Positions 1 to 8,550 of a stretch of 64,000 nucleotides of DNA are shown here, piece by piece; positions within the stretch are counted from its first letter, which is position 1; each line of letters opens with the position of its first letter. This DNA comes from AC2028 sp002373595 (GTDB lineage Bacteria > Bacillota > Clostridia > Lachnospirales > Lachnospiraceae): assembly GCA_946616365.1 (NCBI GenBank), contig CAMOIX010000001.1, positions 105,384 to 169,383 of the forward strand. The letters run 5' to 3'. The notes under the pieces were generated by a model. The model saw nothing but the letters and a program-made list of their open reading frames with translations, made no database searches and had not been told where the DNA came from. Position numbers and translations under genes: made by a program.

Positions 1-16
1 AGATATATCTCTATAA

Positions 17-1030
17 ATGATACAGATAAAGATCCAAAAATCAGATGCCGGTCAAAGGCTTGACAAATTCTTAAGAAGGCTCCTTCCCGGTGCTCCGGAG
101 GGGCTTCTTCAGAAGCAGATCAGAAACAAGAATATCACCATAGAAGATAAGAAATGCACACCTAATCAGATCTTAAACGAAGGAGAGTGTATCAAACTCT
201 TTTTCTCCGATGAGACATATGAGAAATTTAAGAAAGCTCCCGAAGAGAATATCAAAGATGCGGAGAAACTTATAGAATATTGCAAAACTGCATACCGTAC
301 TCTTAACGGAGAATTTAAAAACGAGATAACTGTAATAGCCGAGACCGAAGACATCATAGCTTTCTCCAAACCCGCAGGCGCGCTTTCCCAGAAAGCAGAT
401 CCCGAAGATATCTCTATAAACGAATACCTCATTGGTTTCCTCGCAAACGAAGGAAAGATCACACCGGGATCAACAGTTTCCTTCAGACCTTCCGTTCAGA
501 ACAGGCTCGACCGCGGAACCAGCGGCCTCATACTCTGCGCGAAGACCGCAGCCGGTGCAAGGAACCTCACCAATATTCTAAAGGATCATATCGCAGACAA
601 ATATTACTTAACCATATGCTGCGGACAGATCAGGGAACCCTTCGAAAAGAGCGGCTACCTGTCTAAAGACGAAAAGAACAATATCGTCAAAGTAACAGAA
701 GACCCCACAGGCGACGAATCCTATATCAAAACAGGCTTCGAACCCATACAGATAAGCAAAGACGGCAGATTCACACTCCTTAGAGTAAAGCTCTATACCG
801 GCAGATCCCATCAGATAAGAGCAGTCCTTGCATCCATAGGACATCCCATCATAGGAGATGCCAAGTACGGTAGTCCCAGGATAAATAATGAATTCAGGAA
901 ACTCGGAGTGACATCACAGCTCCTTCATGCATATGAGATGATACTTCCCAAAGACATATACGCTGAAGGTAAGATAACATGCCCTCTGCCGAAAGTCTTC
1001 GAGAGTATCAAAAAAGAAATATTCGGATAG
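17..1030 (+). CDS. RluA-family 23S rRNA pseudouridine synthase
   Basis: This cytoplasmic enzyme should isomerise specific uridines in 23S rRNA (RluC/RluD-like) to pseudouridine. An N-terminal S4-type RNA-binding segment (about residues 10-75, starting GQRLDKFLRR) is followed by the catalytic domain. The catalytic motif NRLDRGTSG is visible, with the nucleophilic Asp near residue 165. The C-terminal GRSHQIRAVLASIGHPI segment is also typical of the family. The 337-aa length is normal for an S4-containing RluA protein. The start lies 17 bases into the window, so the promoter is not visible. recU follows after 9 bases, suggesting cotranscription. Which uridine is modified cannot be told from the sequence. 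Confidence 0.9.
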   Translation: MIQIKIQKSDAGQRLDKFLRRLLPGAPEGLLQKQIRNKNITIEDKKCTPNQILNEGECIKLFFSDETYEKFKKAPEENIKDAEKLIEYCKTAYRTLNGEFKNEITVIAETEDIIAFSKPAGALSQKADPEDISINEYLIGFLANEGKITPGSTVSFRPSVQNRLDRGTSGLILCAKTAAGARNLTNILKDHIADKYYLTICCGQIREPFEKSGYLSKDEKNNIVKVTEDPTGDESYIKTGFEPIQISKDGRFTLLRVKLYTGRSHQIRAVLASIGHPIIGDAKYGSPRINNEFRKLGVTSQLLHAYEMILPKDIYAEGKITCPLPKVFESIKKEIFG

Positions 1031-1039
1031 GTACAGACT

Positions 1040-1576
1040 ATGCCCACATGGAAATCGAGAGGACTAAGAGGCAGTGCTCTCGAGGAGATGATCAACAAAA
1101 CAAACGAAAAATATCATGAGATGGGACTTGCTCTCATCCAAAAGATCCCCACGCCCATAACTCCCATAAATATTGACAAATCAACCAGACAGATAACACT
1201 CGCATACTTCGATCAGAAGAGTACTGTAGACTATATAGGTGCGGTGCAGGGCATCCCCGTTTGCTTTGATGCCAAGGAGTGCGCTACGGATACTTTCGCT
1301 CTTCAGAATATCCACGATCATCAGGTCAGGTTCATGGAGGACTTTGAGAAGCAGGGCGGAATATCATTCTTTCTCATATATTTCAAAGAGAGAGAAGAGT
1401 TCTACTACCTGCCTCTTGAGATGCTCCTCTTTTTCTGGAACAGAGCTAAGGAGGGCGGCAGGAAAAGTTTCAGATATGATGAGCTCAATCCGGACTATAT
1501 ATTACCTACAGTAAGCGGCATCATGGTCCCGTATCTGGAGATCCTCAAAGTGGACTTGCAGGACAGAGATGAATAA
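1040..1576 (+). CDS. recU: Holliday junction resolvase RecU
   Basis: RecU is the Firmicute Holliday-junction endonuclease that resolves recombination intermediates with RuvAB. The 178-aa protein starts WKSRGLRGSALEEMINKTN, as RecU proteins do, and carries the nuclease-fold motif VDYIG followed by FDAKE (Asp77, Lys79, Glu80), the expected metal-binding and catalytic residues. IHDHQVRFMEDFEKQGG is another typical RecU stretch. The length is close to the family norm of 170-200 aa. It lies 9 bases after the pseudouridine synthase. In many Firmicutes recU neighbours a penicillin-binding protein gene, but here the his operon follows behind its own promoter. Confidence 0.88.
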   Translation: MPTWKSRGLRGSALEEMINKTNEKYHEMGLALIQKIPTPITPINIDKSTRQITLAYFDQKSTVDYIGAVQGIPVCFDAKECATDTFALQNIHDHQVRFMEDFEKQGGISFFLIYFKEREEFYYLPLEMLLFFWNRAKEGGRKSFRYDELNPDYILPTVSGIMVPYLEILKVDLQDRDE

Positions 1577-1580
1577 ATAC

Positions 1581-1609
1581 TTGCAAAAAGAAATTCACTA
1601 TGCTATCAT
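1581..1609 (+). promoter_or_regulatory. Sigma-A-type promoter of the his operon
   Basis: A -35 box TTGCAA (1581-1586) and a -10 box TATCAT (1604-1609) are separated by exactly 17 bases, just after the recU stop codon and about 60 bases before hisZ. It is the only good promoter in front of the tightly packed his genes. The call rests on hexamer similarity and spacing only. Confidence 0.55.
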
Positions 1610-1615
1610 AGTATC

Positions 1616-1633
1616 GTGTTAACGCGTTAGCAC
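1616..1633 (+). promoter_or_regulatory. Palindromic operator candidate over the his start site
   Basis: GTGTTAACGCGTTAGCAC is an 18-bp near-perfect palindrome (GTG, one base, TAACGCGTTA, one base, CAC). It begins 7 bases after the -10 box, where transcription would start, so a bound repressor would block initiation. No T-box or his attenuator-like leader is seen. The regulator is unknown; a TrpR-like HisR/YerC-type regulator is one inference. Confidence 0.45.
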
Positions 1634-1666
1634 AGTAAAGTAGAAAGAGACAAACGGAGAAAGTAT

Positions 1667-2815
1667 ATGAAAAAGGATTACGATATAGCGCTCCTTCACA
1701 CACCCGACGGCGTAAGGGATTATTACAACGGAGAGCTTAAGTTAAGAAAGAACATCGAGAAAGGCATCAGCTCCATAGCGGAGAGCTTCGGGTATGATGA
1801 GCTTAGGACACCCACCTTTGAATTCTTCGATGTATTTGCCAAAGAGATCGGAACCACTCCGAGTAAGGATCTCTTCAAATTCTTCGATAAGGACAATAAT
1901 ACTCTGGTCCTTCGCCCTGACTTTACGCCCTCCGTTGCCAGATGTGCAGCTAAATATTTCATACCGGGTGATAAATGTGAGAGCCCGGTAAGACTCTATT
2001 ATAAAGGCAGCGTATATTCACATACTCATGCTCTCATGGGAGGGCTCGAGGAATCAGGTGAGATAGGCGCCGAGCTCATAGGCTGTCCCGATGCATATGC
2101 GGACGGTGAAGTCCTCGCCCTTCTCATAGAATCACTCAAAGCAAGCGGACTTGATGATTTCAGGATCAGTATAGGACATATAGATTACTTCAGAGGTCTC
2201 TGCGAGGATGCGGGCTTAGGCGATACAGACGAAGAGCATTTGAGAGAACTCATATCCGGCAAGAATACTGTAGCAGCCGGTTCTTTCCTGTCGGAGCTCG
2301 GTATCAGCGAGGAAGCCAAAGAAAAACTCCTTCGTATAGCAGACAGCTTCGAGGATCACGGATCACTTGATAAACTTACAGAGAAAGTAAGCAGTGAAAA
2401 AGCCAAAGCAGCCGTATCCGGACTCCAGGAAGTATATGAAGTCTTAACAGCATACGGATATGAGAAATATATCTCCTTTGACTTAGGGCTCCTTAGTAAG
2501 TTCAATTACTATACCGGTATCATCTTCAGAGCATATACCTACGGAGTCGGATCTCCCGTAGCCAAGGGCGGAAGATATGATAAGCTCCTTGGGTACTTCG
2601 GCAAGGAAGCTCCCGCAATAGGATTTGCGATAAGCGAAGATACTCTGACAGAAGCTCTGAGCCGCCTTAGCGATAAGAAAGAAAAACTTTCGGAAGAAAA
2701 GACTGTCATCGAATTCGACAAGAATGAAAAATCCGCATTTGCAGATGCTCTTAAGAAAGCACAGGAACTTCGCGGCAAAGGAAAGAAAGTCATCCTCTCG
2801 GAGGTAAAGAAATGA
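1667..2815 (+). CDS. hisZ: ATP phosphoribosyltransferase regulatory subunit HisZ
   Basis: HisZ is a catalytically inactive paralogue of histidyl-tRNA synthetase that forms the ATP-phosphoribosyltransferase complex with short-form HisG, the first committed step of histidine synthesis. The class II synthetase fold shows in TPDGVRDYYNGE, TPTFEFFDVF, LVLRPDFTPSVAR (motif 2) and GGRYDKLLGYFG (motif 3-like). At 382 aa it lacks the anticodon-binding domain of a true HisRS, as HisZ should. It is first in the operon and overlaps hisG by 4 bases (ATGA). Pairing with a short HisG strongly supports HisZ rather than HisS. Confidence 0.92.
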   Translation: MKKDYDIALLHTPDGVRDYYNGELKLRKNIEKGISSIAESFGYDELRTPTFEFFDVFAKEIGTTPSKDLFKFFDKDNNTLVLRPDFTPSVARCAAKYFIPGDKCESPVRLYYKGSVYSHTHALMGGLEESGEIGAELIGCPDAYADGEVLALLIESLKASGLDDFRISIGHIDYFRGLCEDAGLGDTDEEHLRELISGKNTVAAGSFLSELGISEEAKEKLLRIADSFEDHGSLDKLTEKVSSEKAKAAVSGLQEVYEVLTAYGYEKYISFDLGLLSKFNYYTGIIFRAYTYGVGSPVAKGGRYDKLLGYFGKEAPAIGFAISEDTLTEALSRLSDKKEKLSEEKTVIEFDKNEKSAFADALKKAQELRGKGKKVILSEVKK

Positions 2816-3456
2816 ACTCAAATGATTATATAACTTTCGCGCTCGGCAAAGGGCGGCTTAGCTCCAAGACAATGGAACTCCTCTCACAGATAGGTATAGA
2901 ATGTGAGGAGATGAAGGATAAGGACTCGAGGAAGCTTATCTTTACGAATGAGGAAAAGAAAGTAAGATTCTTCCTCTCCAAAGGTCCTGATGTTCCCACC
3001 TATGTGGAGTACGGCTCGGCCGATATAGGAGTCGTAGGAAGGGATACCATCCTCGAGGAGAACCGCAATGTATACGAAGTATTGGACCTCGGCTTTGGCA
3101 AATGCAGGATGTGCGTATGCGGACCTGAGTCCGCAAGGGATCTCTTACGGCACCATGAGAGGATCAGAGTAGCCAGTAAGTATCCCAATATCGCTAAGGA
3201 CTACTTCTTTAACAGAAAGCATCAGACTGTAGATATAATAAAGCTTAACGGAAGCGTAGAATTAGGACCCATAGTGCAGCTCTCCGATGTCATCGTAGAT
3301 ATCGTGGAGACCGGCTCTACCTTAAGAGAGAATGGACTCACAGTACTTGAGGAGATATGTTCTCTCTCAGCCAGGATGATAGTTAACCCTGTCAGCATGC
3401 AGCTTAAGAATGACAGGATCAAAGAGATAGTAGAGAAACTGAAAGGATTATTATGA
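2812..3456 (+). CDS. hisG: ATP phosphoribosyltransferase catalytic subunit HisG (short form)
   Basis: HisG condenses ATP and PRPP to phosphoribosyl-ATP. This is the 214-aa short form, lacking the C-terminal regulatory domain, so it depends on HisZ encoded immediately upstream. Diagnostic segments are ALGKGRL at the N-terminus, DIGVVGRDTILEE, and the PRPP-binding loop IVDIVETGSTLRENGL near residues 161-176. It overlaps hisZ by 4 bases and hisD by 4 bases, so translation is coupled and the subunits are probably made in step. Confidence 0.95.
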   Translation: MNSNDYITFALGKGRLSSKTMELLSQIGIECEEMKDKDSRKLIFTNEEKKVRFFLSKGPDVPTYVEYGSADIGVVGRDTILEENRNVYEVLDLGFGKCRMCVCGPESARDLLRHHERIRVASKYPNIAKDYFFNRKHQTVDIIKLNGSVELGPIVQLSDVIVDIVETGSTLRENGLTVLEEICSLSARMIVNPVSMQLKNDRIKEIVEKLKGLL

Positions 3457-4742
3457 AAAAGATAAAGTTAACCGCAGAATCAAAGAAAAACATAACTGAC
3501 TCACTCCTTAAGAGGAGCCCCTCGCAGTACGGAGAATATGAGAAGACCGTTCAGGAGATATTAAACTCGGTAAGAGAGCGCGGAGACGAAGCCGTATTTG
3601 ATTATACCGAGAAGTTCGACGGATACAGACCTACTCCCGCATCCATAGTCGTAACCGGAGCAGAGATCGATGCTGCATATAAGGAACTCGATCAGGATCT
3701 CGTAGATGTATTAAAGCAGGCCGCAGCCAATATAAGGAGTTTTCACGAGAAACAGGTTCGTAACTCCTGGATGAATACTGAGGAGGACGGCAAGATCCTC
3801 GGCATGAAAATCACTCCCATTGAGCGTGTCGGAGTATATGTCCCCGGAGGAAAGGCCGCATATCCCAGTTCAGTCCTCATGAATATCATCCCTGCCAAAG
3901 TTGCCGGAGTACCCGAGATCTATATGACCACACCTCCCGGCAAGGACGGCAGGGTAAATCCCGCAACACTCGTAGCAGCTGATATAGCAGGTGCTGATAA
4001 GATATTCAAGATAGGCGGAGCTCAGGCCATAGCAGCATTTGCATATGGCACCGAGACCATCCCCAAGGTATACAAGATAGCAGGCCCCGGCAATATCTTC
4101 GTAGCACTTGCGAAAAAGGCTGTATATGGATTCGTAAGCATCGATTCCATAGCAGGCCCCAGCGAAGTATTAGTCCTCGCTGATGAGAAAGCCAATGCTC
4201 ACTATGTAGCGGCAGACCTCTTAAGCCAGGCTGAGCACGATGAATTAGCCAGCGCTATTCTCGTTACGACCTCTGAAAAGCTTGCAGATGAAGTAAATAA
4301 AGAGATAGACGGATATTTGGAAAAACTCTCAAGGGCTGATATAATTAAGAAGTCCCTGGACAATTACGGATATGCTCTCATCGCTGATGACCTTAATGAA
4401 GCGATAGATGCCGTTAATGAGATCGCATCCGAGCACTTGGAGATCCTCACTGAGAATCCTTTCGAAGTGATGACCAGGATAAGAAATGCCGGTGCTATAT
4501 TCCTCGGAGAGTATTCCTCCGAGCCTTTAGGAGACTATTTCGCAGGTCCCAACCACATACTTCCCACCAACGGAACCGCGAAATTCTTCTCACCCGTAAA
4601 TGTGGATGACTTCGTAAAGAAATCGAGCATCATCTACTACTCGAAGGATGCTCTTGAGAAGGTACACAAGGGAATAGAGCTCTTTGCGAGAAGCGAGGGA
4701 CTCACCGCACACGAGAACAGTATCAAAGTAAGATTCGAATGA
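3453..4742 (+). CDS. hisD: Histidinol dehydrogenase HisD
   Basis: HisD is the zinc-dependent enzyme that oxidises L-histidinol to L-histidine in two NAD-linked steps. At 429 aa it has the normal length. Family motifs are visible in order: ERVGVYVPGGKAAYPSSVLM, FKIGGAQAIAAFAYGTE, AGPGNIFVALAKK, SIAGPSEVLVLAD, the zinc-ligand segment LLSQAEHDELA, and the catalytic-pair region ASEHLEIL. The order hisZ-G-D-B with short overlaps is common in Clostridia. hisC, hisH, hisA and a conventional hisF are not in this window and must lie elsewhere if the pathway is complete. Confidence 0.96.
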   Translation: MKKIKLTAESKKNITDSLLKRSPSQYGEYEKTVQEILNSVRERGDEAVFDYTEKFDGYRPTPASIVVTGAEIDAAYKELDQDLVDVLKQAAANIRSFHEKQVRNSWMNTEEDGKILGMKITPIERVGVYVPGGKAAYPSSVLMNIIPAKVAGVPEIYMTTPPGKDGRVNPATLVAADIAGADKIFKIGGAQAIAAFAYGTETIPKVYKIAGPGNIFVALAKKAVYGFVSIDSIAGPSEVLVLADEKANAHYVAADLLSQAEHDELASAILVTTSEKLADEVNKEIDGYLEKLSRADIIKKSLDNYGYALIADDLNEAIDAVNEIASEHLEILTENPFEVMTRIRNAGAIFLGEYSSEPLGDYFAGPNHILPTNGTAKFFSPVNVDDFVKKSSIIYYSKDALEKVHKGIELFARSEGLTAHENSIKVRFE

Positions 4743-4755
4743 TCAGGAGAATGAA

Positions 4756-5349
4756 ATGGCAGACAAGAGGATAGGAGAAATATCCAGAACTACCAAAGAG
4801 ACTGATATAAGTGTTAAGCTTAATCTCGACGGATCCGGGAAAGCTGATATCACAACAGGTATAGGCTTCATGGATCATATGCTCGATGCATTTACGAGAC
4901 ACGGCCTCTTCGATATGGACTGCACTGCAAAGGGAGACCTTAATGTTGACGGACATCACACAGCTGAGGACCTCGGCATAGTACTTGGCGAAGCTATCGC
5001 CAAGGCTGTGGGAAATAAGAAGGGCATCAGCCGCTACGGATATTTCGTACTTCCCATGGATGAGACTTTGGTCCTCTGCGCAGTGGATCTTTGTGACAGA
5101 CCGTATCTTGGATTTGAGTACAGATACGGCGTACCCATGATCGGTGACCTTGATACGGAGCTTGTAAGGGAATTCTTCTATGCTGTAAGCTACAGCGCGA
5201 GAATGAACCTCCACATCAAGGTATTATCAGACGGTAATGCTCACCATGTAACAGAAGCCATGTTCAAAGCATTCGCCAAAGCACTTGATATGGCAGTATC
5301 TTACGATAACAGGATAGATGGCGTATTATCAACCAAAGGAGCACTTTGA
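4756..5349 (+). CDS. hisB: Imidazoleglycerol-phosphate dehydratase HisB
   Basis: HisB removes water from imidazole glycerol phosphate to give imidazole acetol phosphate. This is the monofunctional 197-aa form without the phosphatase domain of enterobacterial HisB. The manganese-binding motifs are clear: GFMDHMLDAFTRHG and DGHHTAEDLGIVLGEA near the N-terminus, and the second His cluster NAHHVTEAMFKAFAKAL near the C-terminus. It starts 13 bases after hisD behind an AGGAGA ribosome site and ends one base before the next gene's ATG. Confidence 0.95.
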   Translation: MADKRIGEISRTTKETDISVKLNLDGSGKADITTGIGFMDHMLDAFTRHGLFDMDCTAKGDLNVDGHHTAEDLGIVLGEAIAKAVGNKKGISRYGYFVLPMDETLVLCAVDLCDRPYLGFEYRYGVPMIGDLDTELVREFFYAVSYSARMNLHIKVLSDGNAHHVTEAMFKAFAKALDMAVSYDNRIDGVLSTKGAL

Positions 5350-5350
5350 T

Positions 5351-6673
5351 ATGCTGATCAAGAAATTCGTACCCTGCATATATCTCTTCAATACCCACGC
5401 GGTAGCAAATCTTAATGACAGGACGATCACAGAGACCGATCCTCTCAGGCTTGTTGAGAAATACTGCTCTGATCATGCAGATGAGATCATAGTATTCGAT
5501 ATGTCCGAAGGCGAAGGAGACGAAGCTCACGATGCTGCTCTCGATACGATAAGGGAGATAGTACTTAAGAGCGAGATCCCCGTACTCGTTGGAGGCAATA
5601 TCAACCGTCTCGAGGATATCAAGAAGATCCTCTATACCGGATGCAAGGGATGCATACTCGACTGGGAGAAAGAGTCCAACCGTAAGATGGCAAAGGACGG
5701 CGCTGACCGATTTGGACGTGAAAAACTCTTCATATCCTTCGCAGATCCCGAAGTGCTCGAAGACACCGCTGCAATGGCCAAAGAGTGCGCATGCGGCATA
5801 GTACTCCTTAATACTCACAAGATAAGAGAGACTGCGGAGAAGACCGACCTTCCCGTATGCGTTCAGATAAATGATATCGCTCTTAATAAATTCCTTGAGA
5901 TCTTCGCATATGAGAATATCTGCGGCATCACGGGTAATACCATTAACGGAAGCAGCAGTGAGATATTATCCCTCAAGAGACTCTGCATTGAGAATGATAT
6001 CCCCGTATCCACCTTAGAGCCTCAGATAAAGTGGGACGAACTTAAGACCGATGCTAACGGCCTCATCCCCGTCATCGTACAGGACCATATAACAGGCGAT
6101 GTTCTCATGCTCGCATATATGAATGAGAAAGCATACGAAGATACTCTCATGACCGGTATGATGCATTACTACAGCAGGAGCAGACAGGAGCAGTGGCTTA
6201 AGGGCGAGACCAGCGGGCACTATCAGTACGTTAAGAAGATCTGCGCTGACTGTGACAAGGATACCCTACTTGCATTCGTATCACAGGTAGGTGTTGCATG
6301 CCATACGGGAGCTATGAGCTGCTTCTTTAATGAGATAGCTACTGTTGACGGATATGATGAAGCGGCCGCTTCCAGGAAAAGAAGTCAGGGAGACGATTTC
6401 TCCATTCTCTCCAAAGATTTCGCGACCATCCTCGACAGAAAGGCTCATCCGAAGGAAGGATCATATACCAACTATCTCTTCGATAAGGGTATAGACAAGA
6501 TCTTAAAGAAGGTCGGAGAGGAAGCAACGGAGATGGTGATTGCTGCCAAGAATCCTAATCCCAATGAGATCAAATATGAGATAAGCGACTTCCTGTATCA
6601 TATGATGGTCCTTATGGCAGAGAAAGGCATCACCTGGAGAGACATAACGGAAGAACTGGAGAACAGGGATTGA
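5351..6673 (+). CDS. hisI: HisIE bifunctional enzyme with an N-terminal degenerate HisF-like domain
   Basis: The C-terminal half is a standard HisIE. The phosphoribosyl-AMP cyclohydrolase carries the zinc segment CADCDKDTLL and the motif ACHTGAMSCF. The phosphoribosyl-ATP pyrophosphatase carries KKVGEEATEMVIAAKN and EISDFLYHMMVLM. The first ~220 residues resemble a HisF/HisA beta-alpha barrel: MLIKKFVPCIYL aligns with HisF's MLAKRIIPCLDV, and VLVGGNINRLEDIKKIL with the VGGGIR loop. The catalytic Asp of CLDV is Tyr, and the phosphate loops are altered, so this half is probably not a working cyclase. I chose ATG 5351, not the in-frame ATG at 5318 inside hisB, because AAAGGAG precedes it at the right distance. 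Confidence 0.9.
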   Translation: MLIKKFVPCIYLFNTHAVANLNDRTITETDPLRLVEKYCSDHADEIIVFDMSEGEGDEAHDAALDTIREIVLKSEIPVLVGGNINRLEDIKKILYTGCKGCILDWEKESNRKMAKDGADRFGREKLFISFADPEVLEDTAAMAKECACGIVLLNTHKIRETAEKTDLPVCVQINDIALNKFLEIFAYENICGITGNTINGSSSEILSLKRLCIENDIPVSTLEPQIKWDELKTDANGLIPVIVQDHITGDVLMLAYMNEKAYEDTLMTGMMHYYSRSRQEQWLKGETSGHYQYVKKICADCDKDTLLAFVSQVGVACHTGAMSCFFNEIATVDGYDEAAASRKRSQGDDFSILSKDFATILDRKAHPKEGSYTNYLFDKGIDKILKKVGEEATEMVIAAKNPNPNEIKYEISDFLYHMMVLMAEKGITWRDITEELENRD

Positions 6674-8550
6674 GTAGCGCTCTGGCATTAAGCGACGAAG
6701 TATTACTGAATATCGAAAAGCCCGAGAGATACATAGGGCATGAAGTGAACGCGGTCATAAAGGATAAAAACGATGTCCGCGTTCGTTTTTGCATGTGTTT
6801 TCCGGATGTGTATGAGATAGGAATGAGCCATCTCGGCATCCAGATCCTCTACGGCCTTTTAAACTCATATAGAGACGTCTGGTGTGAGAGAGTCTATTCA
6901 CCCTGGACAGACCTGGACAAAGTAATGAGAGAGAAGAAGATCCCTCTCTTTGCACTTGAGTCCCAGGAGCCCATAAAGGACTTCGATTTCTTAGGTATCA
7001 CCTTACAGTATGAGATGTGCTATACCAATATCCTCCAAGTCCTCGACCTGGCAGGTATCCCACCTACCAGCGCAGAACGCATGATGAGTGAGGAAGACTA
7101 CCCCATAGTCATAGGAGGCGGTCCCTGCACATACAATCCCGAGCCTATAGCGGACTTCTTTGACATATTCTATATAGGCGAGGGAGAGACCAGATACAGA
7201 GAGCTCTTAGACCTATACGAGGAGTGCCGGGATAATGGATATTCCAGAGAGAGCTTCCTTCACAAAGCATCCCTCATCCCGGGTATGTACGTCCCCGGTA
7301 TGCTGGATGTAAACTATACCGAAGACGGCCTTATAGAAGGCTGGTCCCCTAAATATGACGATGTCCCGACTACCATAAGAAAAGAACTCGTAACTGACCT
7401 TACGAATGCTTACTATCCGACTAAGCCAGTTGTCTCATACATAAAGCTTACACAGGATCGAATAGTATTGGAAATTCAAAGAGGATGTATCAGAGGCTGC
7501 AGATTCTGCCAGGCAGGTCAGATATACCGCCCTGTAAGAGAGCGCTCAAAGGACAAGCTCCTTGAATATGCCAACATCCTGTTAGACAGCACCGGCCATG
7601 AGGAAATCTCACTGAGTTCCCTGTCCTCAAGTGATTACTCTGAGTTACCCGAACTATTAAACTCACTAATCGAAGAATGCGGTAAGCGAAAGATAAATAT
7701 AAGCCTTCCGTCCCTGCGTATAGACGCCTTTTCTCTCGACGTAATGAATAAGGTGCAGGATGTTAAGAAGACATCACTTACATTCGCTCCGGAAGCAGGT
7801 ACTCAGAAGCAGCGTGATGTCATCAATAAAGGCCTCACTATAGATGATATTCTCTCAGGCTCGCGAGAAGCCTTTAAGGGAGGATGGAATAAGGTTAAGC
7901 TCTATTTTATGTTGGGTCTGCCTTTCGAGACTGATGAAGACATAGCAGGTATAGGAGAGCTTGCCAACGCCATAGCTGCTGAGTTCTTTGAGACAGTACC
8001 CAAGGAGCAGAGGACGAGCGGAAGCGTACAGATAGGTGTATCGACATCCTTCTTCGTACCGAAGCCCTTCACTGCATTCCAGTGGGCTCCTCAGGATACT
8101 AAGGACACCTTCATAGAGAAAGCGTACAAATGCCGTAAAGGCATTGCATCACAGCTTAATCAGAAGCGTATCAAGTACAGCTATCATGAAGCTGATACGA
8201 GTGTCCTGGAAGGAATACTTGCCAGAGGCGACAGGAAGATATCTTCCGTCATCAGACGTGCATATGAGAAAGGTTGCTTCTATGATGCATGGAGCGACTT
8301 CTATGATCACTCGAAGTGGATGGAGTCCTTCAAAGAGTGCGGCATAGATCCTGACTTCTATGTTACAAGAGAAAGAGCAGATGATGAGATATTTCCCTGG
8401 GATATGATAGACTGCGGAGTAACTAAAGAATTCTTACTCAAAGAATGGAATAAAGCCAAAGCCGGTATAAAAAGCGAAAACTGTGCAGAGCACTGCTCAG
8501 GATGCGGAGCTGCAAGTTTCGGATGCGGCATATGTTTCTCTAAAAGATAA
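6670..8550 (+). CDS. TIGR03960-like radical SAM protein with B12-binding-like N-terminus
   Basis: The N-terminal half has the features of a cobalamin-binding-like radical SAM protein (PERYIGHEVNAVIKD, FPDVYEIGMSHLGIQILY, VIGGGPCTYNPEP). The radical SAM Fe-S motif CIRGCRFC has cysteines at about 273, 277 and 280, followed by QAGQIYRP. The C-terminus ends in a cysteine-rich patch (CAEHCSGCGAASFGCGICF) that may hold another cluster. The 626-aa protein and its 4-base overlap with the next gene match the TIGR03960/TIGR03936 pair found upstream of RNase G and rplU in many Clostridia. Its substrate is unknown. It starts at a TTG overlapping the hisIE stop, so it may be cotranscribed with his. Confidence 0.85.
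   Translation: MSSALALSDEVLLNIEKPERYIGHEVNAVIKDKNDVRVRFCMCFPDVYEIGMSHLGIQILYGLLNSYRDVWCERVYSPWTDLDKVMREKKIPLFALESQEPIKDFDFLGITLQYEMCYTNILQVLDLAGIPPTSAERMMSEEDYPIVIGGGPCTYNPEPIADFFDIFYIGEGETRYRELLDLYEECRDNGYSRESFLHKASLIPGMYVPGMLDVNYTEDGLIEGWSPKYDDVPTTIRKELVTDLTNAYYPTKPVVSYIKLTQDRIVLEIQRGCIRGCRFCQAGQIYRPVRERSKDKLLEYANILLDSTGHEEISLSSLSSSDYSELPELLNSLIEECGKRKINISLPSLRIDAFSLDVMNKVQDVKKTSLTFAPEAGTQKQRDVINKGLTIDDILSGSREAFKGGWNKVKLYFMLGLPFETDEDIAGIGELANAIAAEFFETVPKEQRTSGSVQIGVSTSFFVPKPFTAFQWAPQDTKDTFIEKAYKCRKGIASQLNQKRIKYSYHEADTSVLEGILARGDRKISSVIRRAYEKGCFYDAWSDFYDHSKWMESFKECGIDPDFYVTRERADDEIFPWDMIDCGVTKEFLLKEWNKAKAGIKSENCAEHCSGCGAASFGCGICFSKR

Noticed and set aside
1667..2815. Histidyl-tRNA synthetase instead of HisZ
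   Set aside because: The protein is short, lacks an anticodon-binding domain, and precedes a short-form hisG with overlap.
5318..5350. Longer start for hisIE inside hisB
   Set aside because: ATG 5351 has AAAGGAG at proper spacing and aligns with the HisF-like N-terminus. The extra 11 residues are hisB sequence in another frame.
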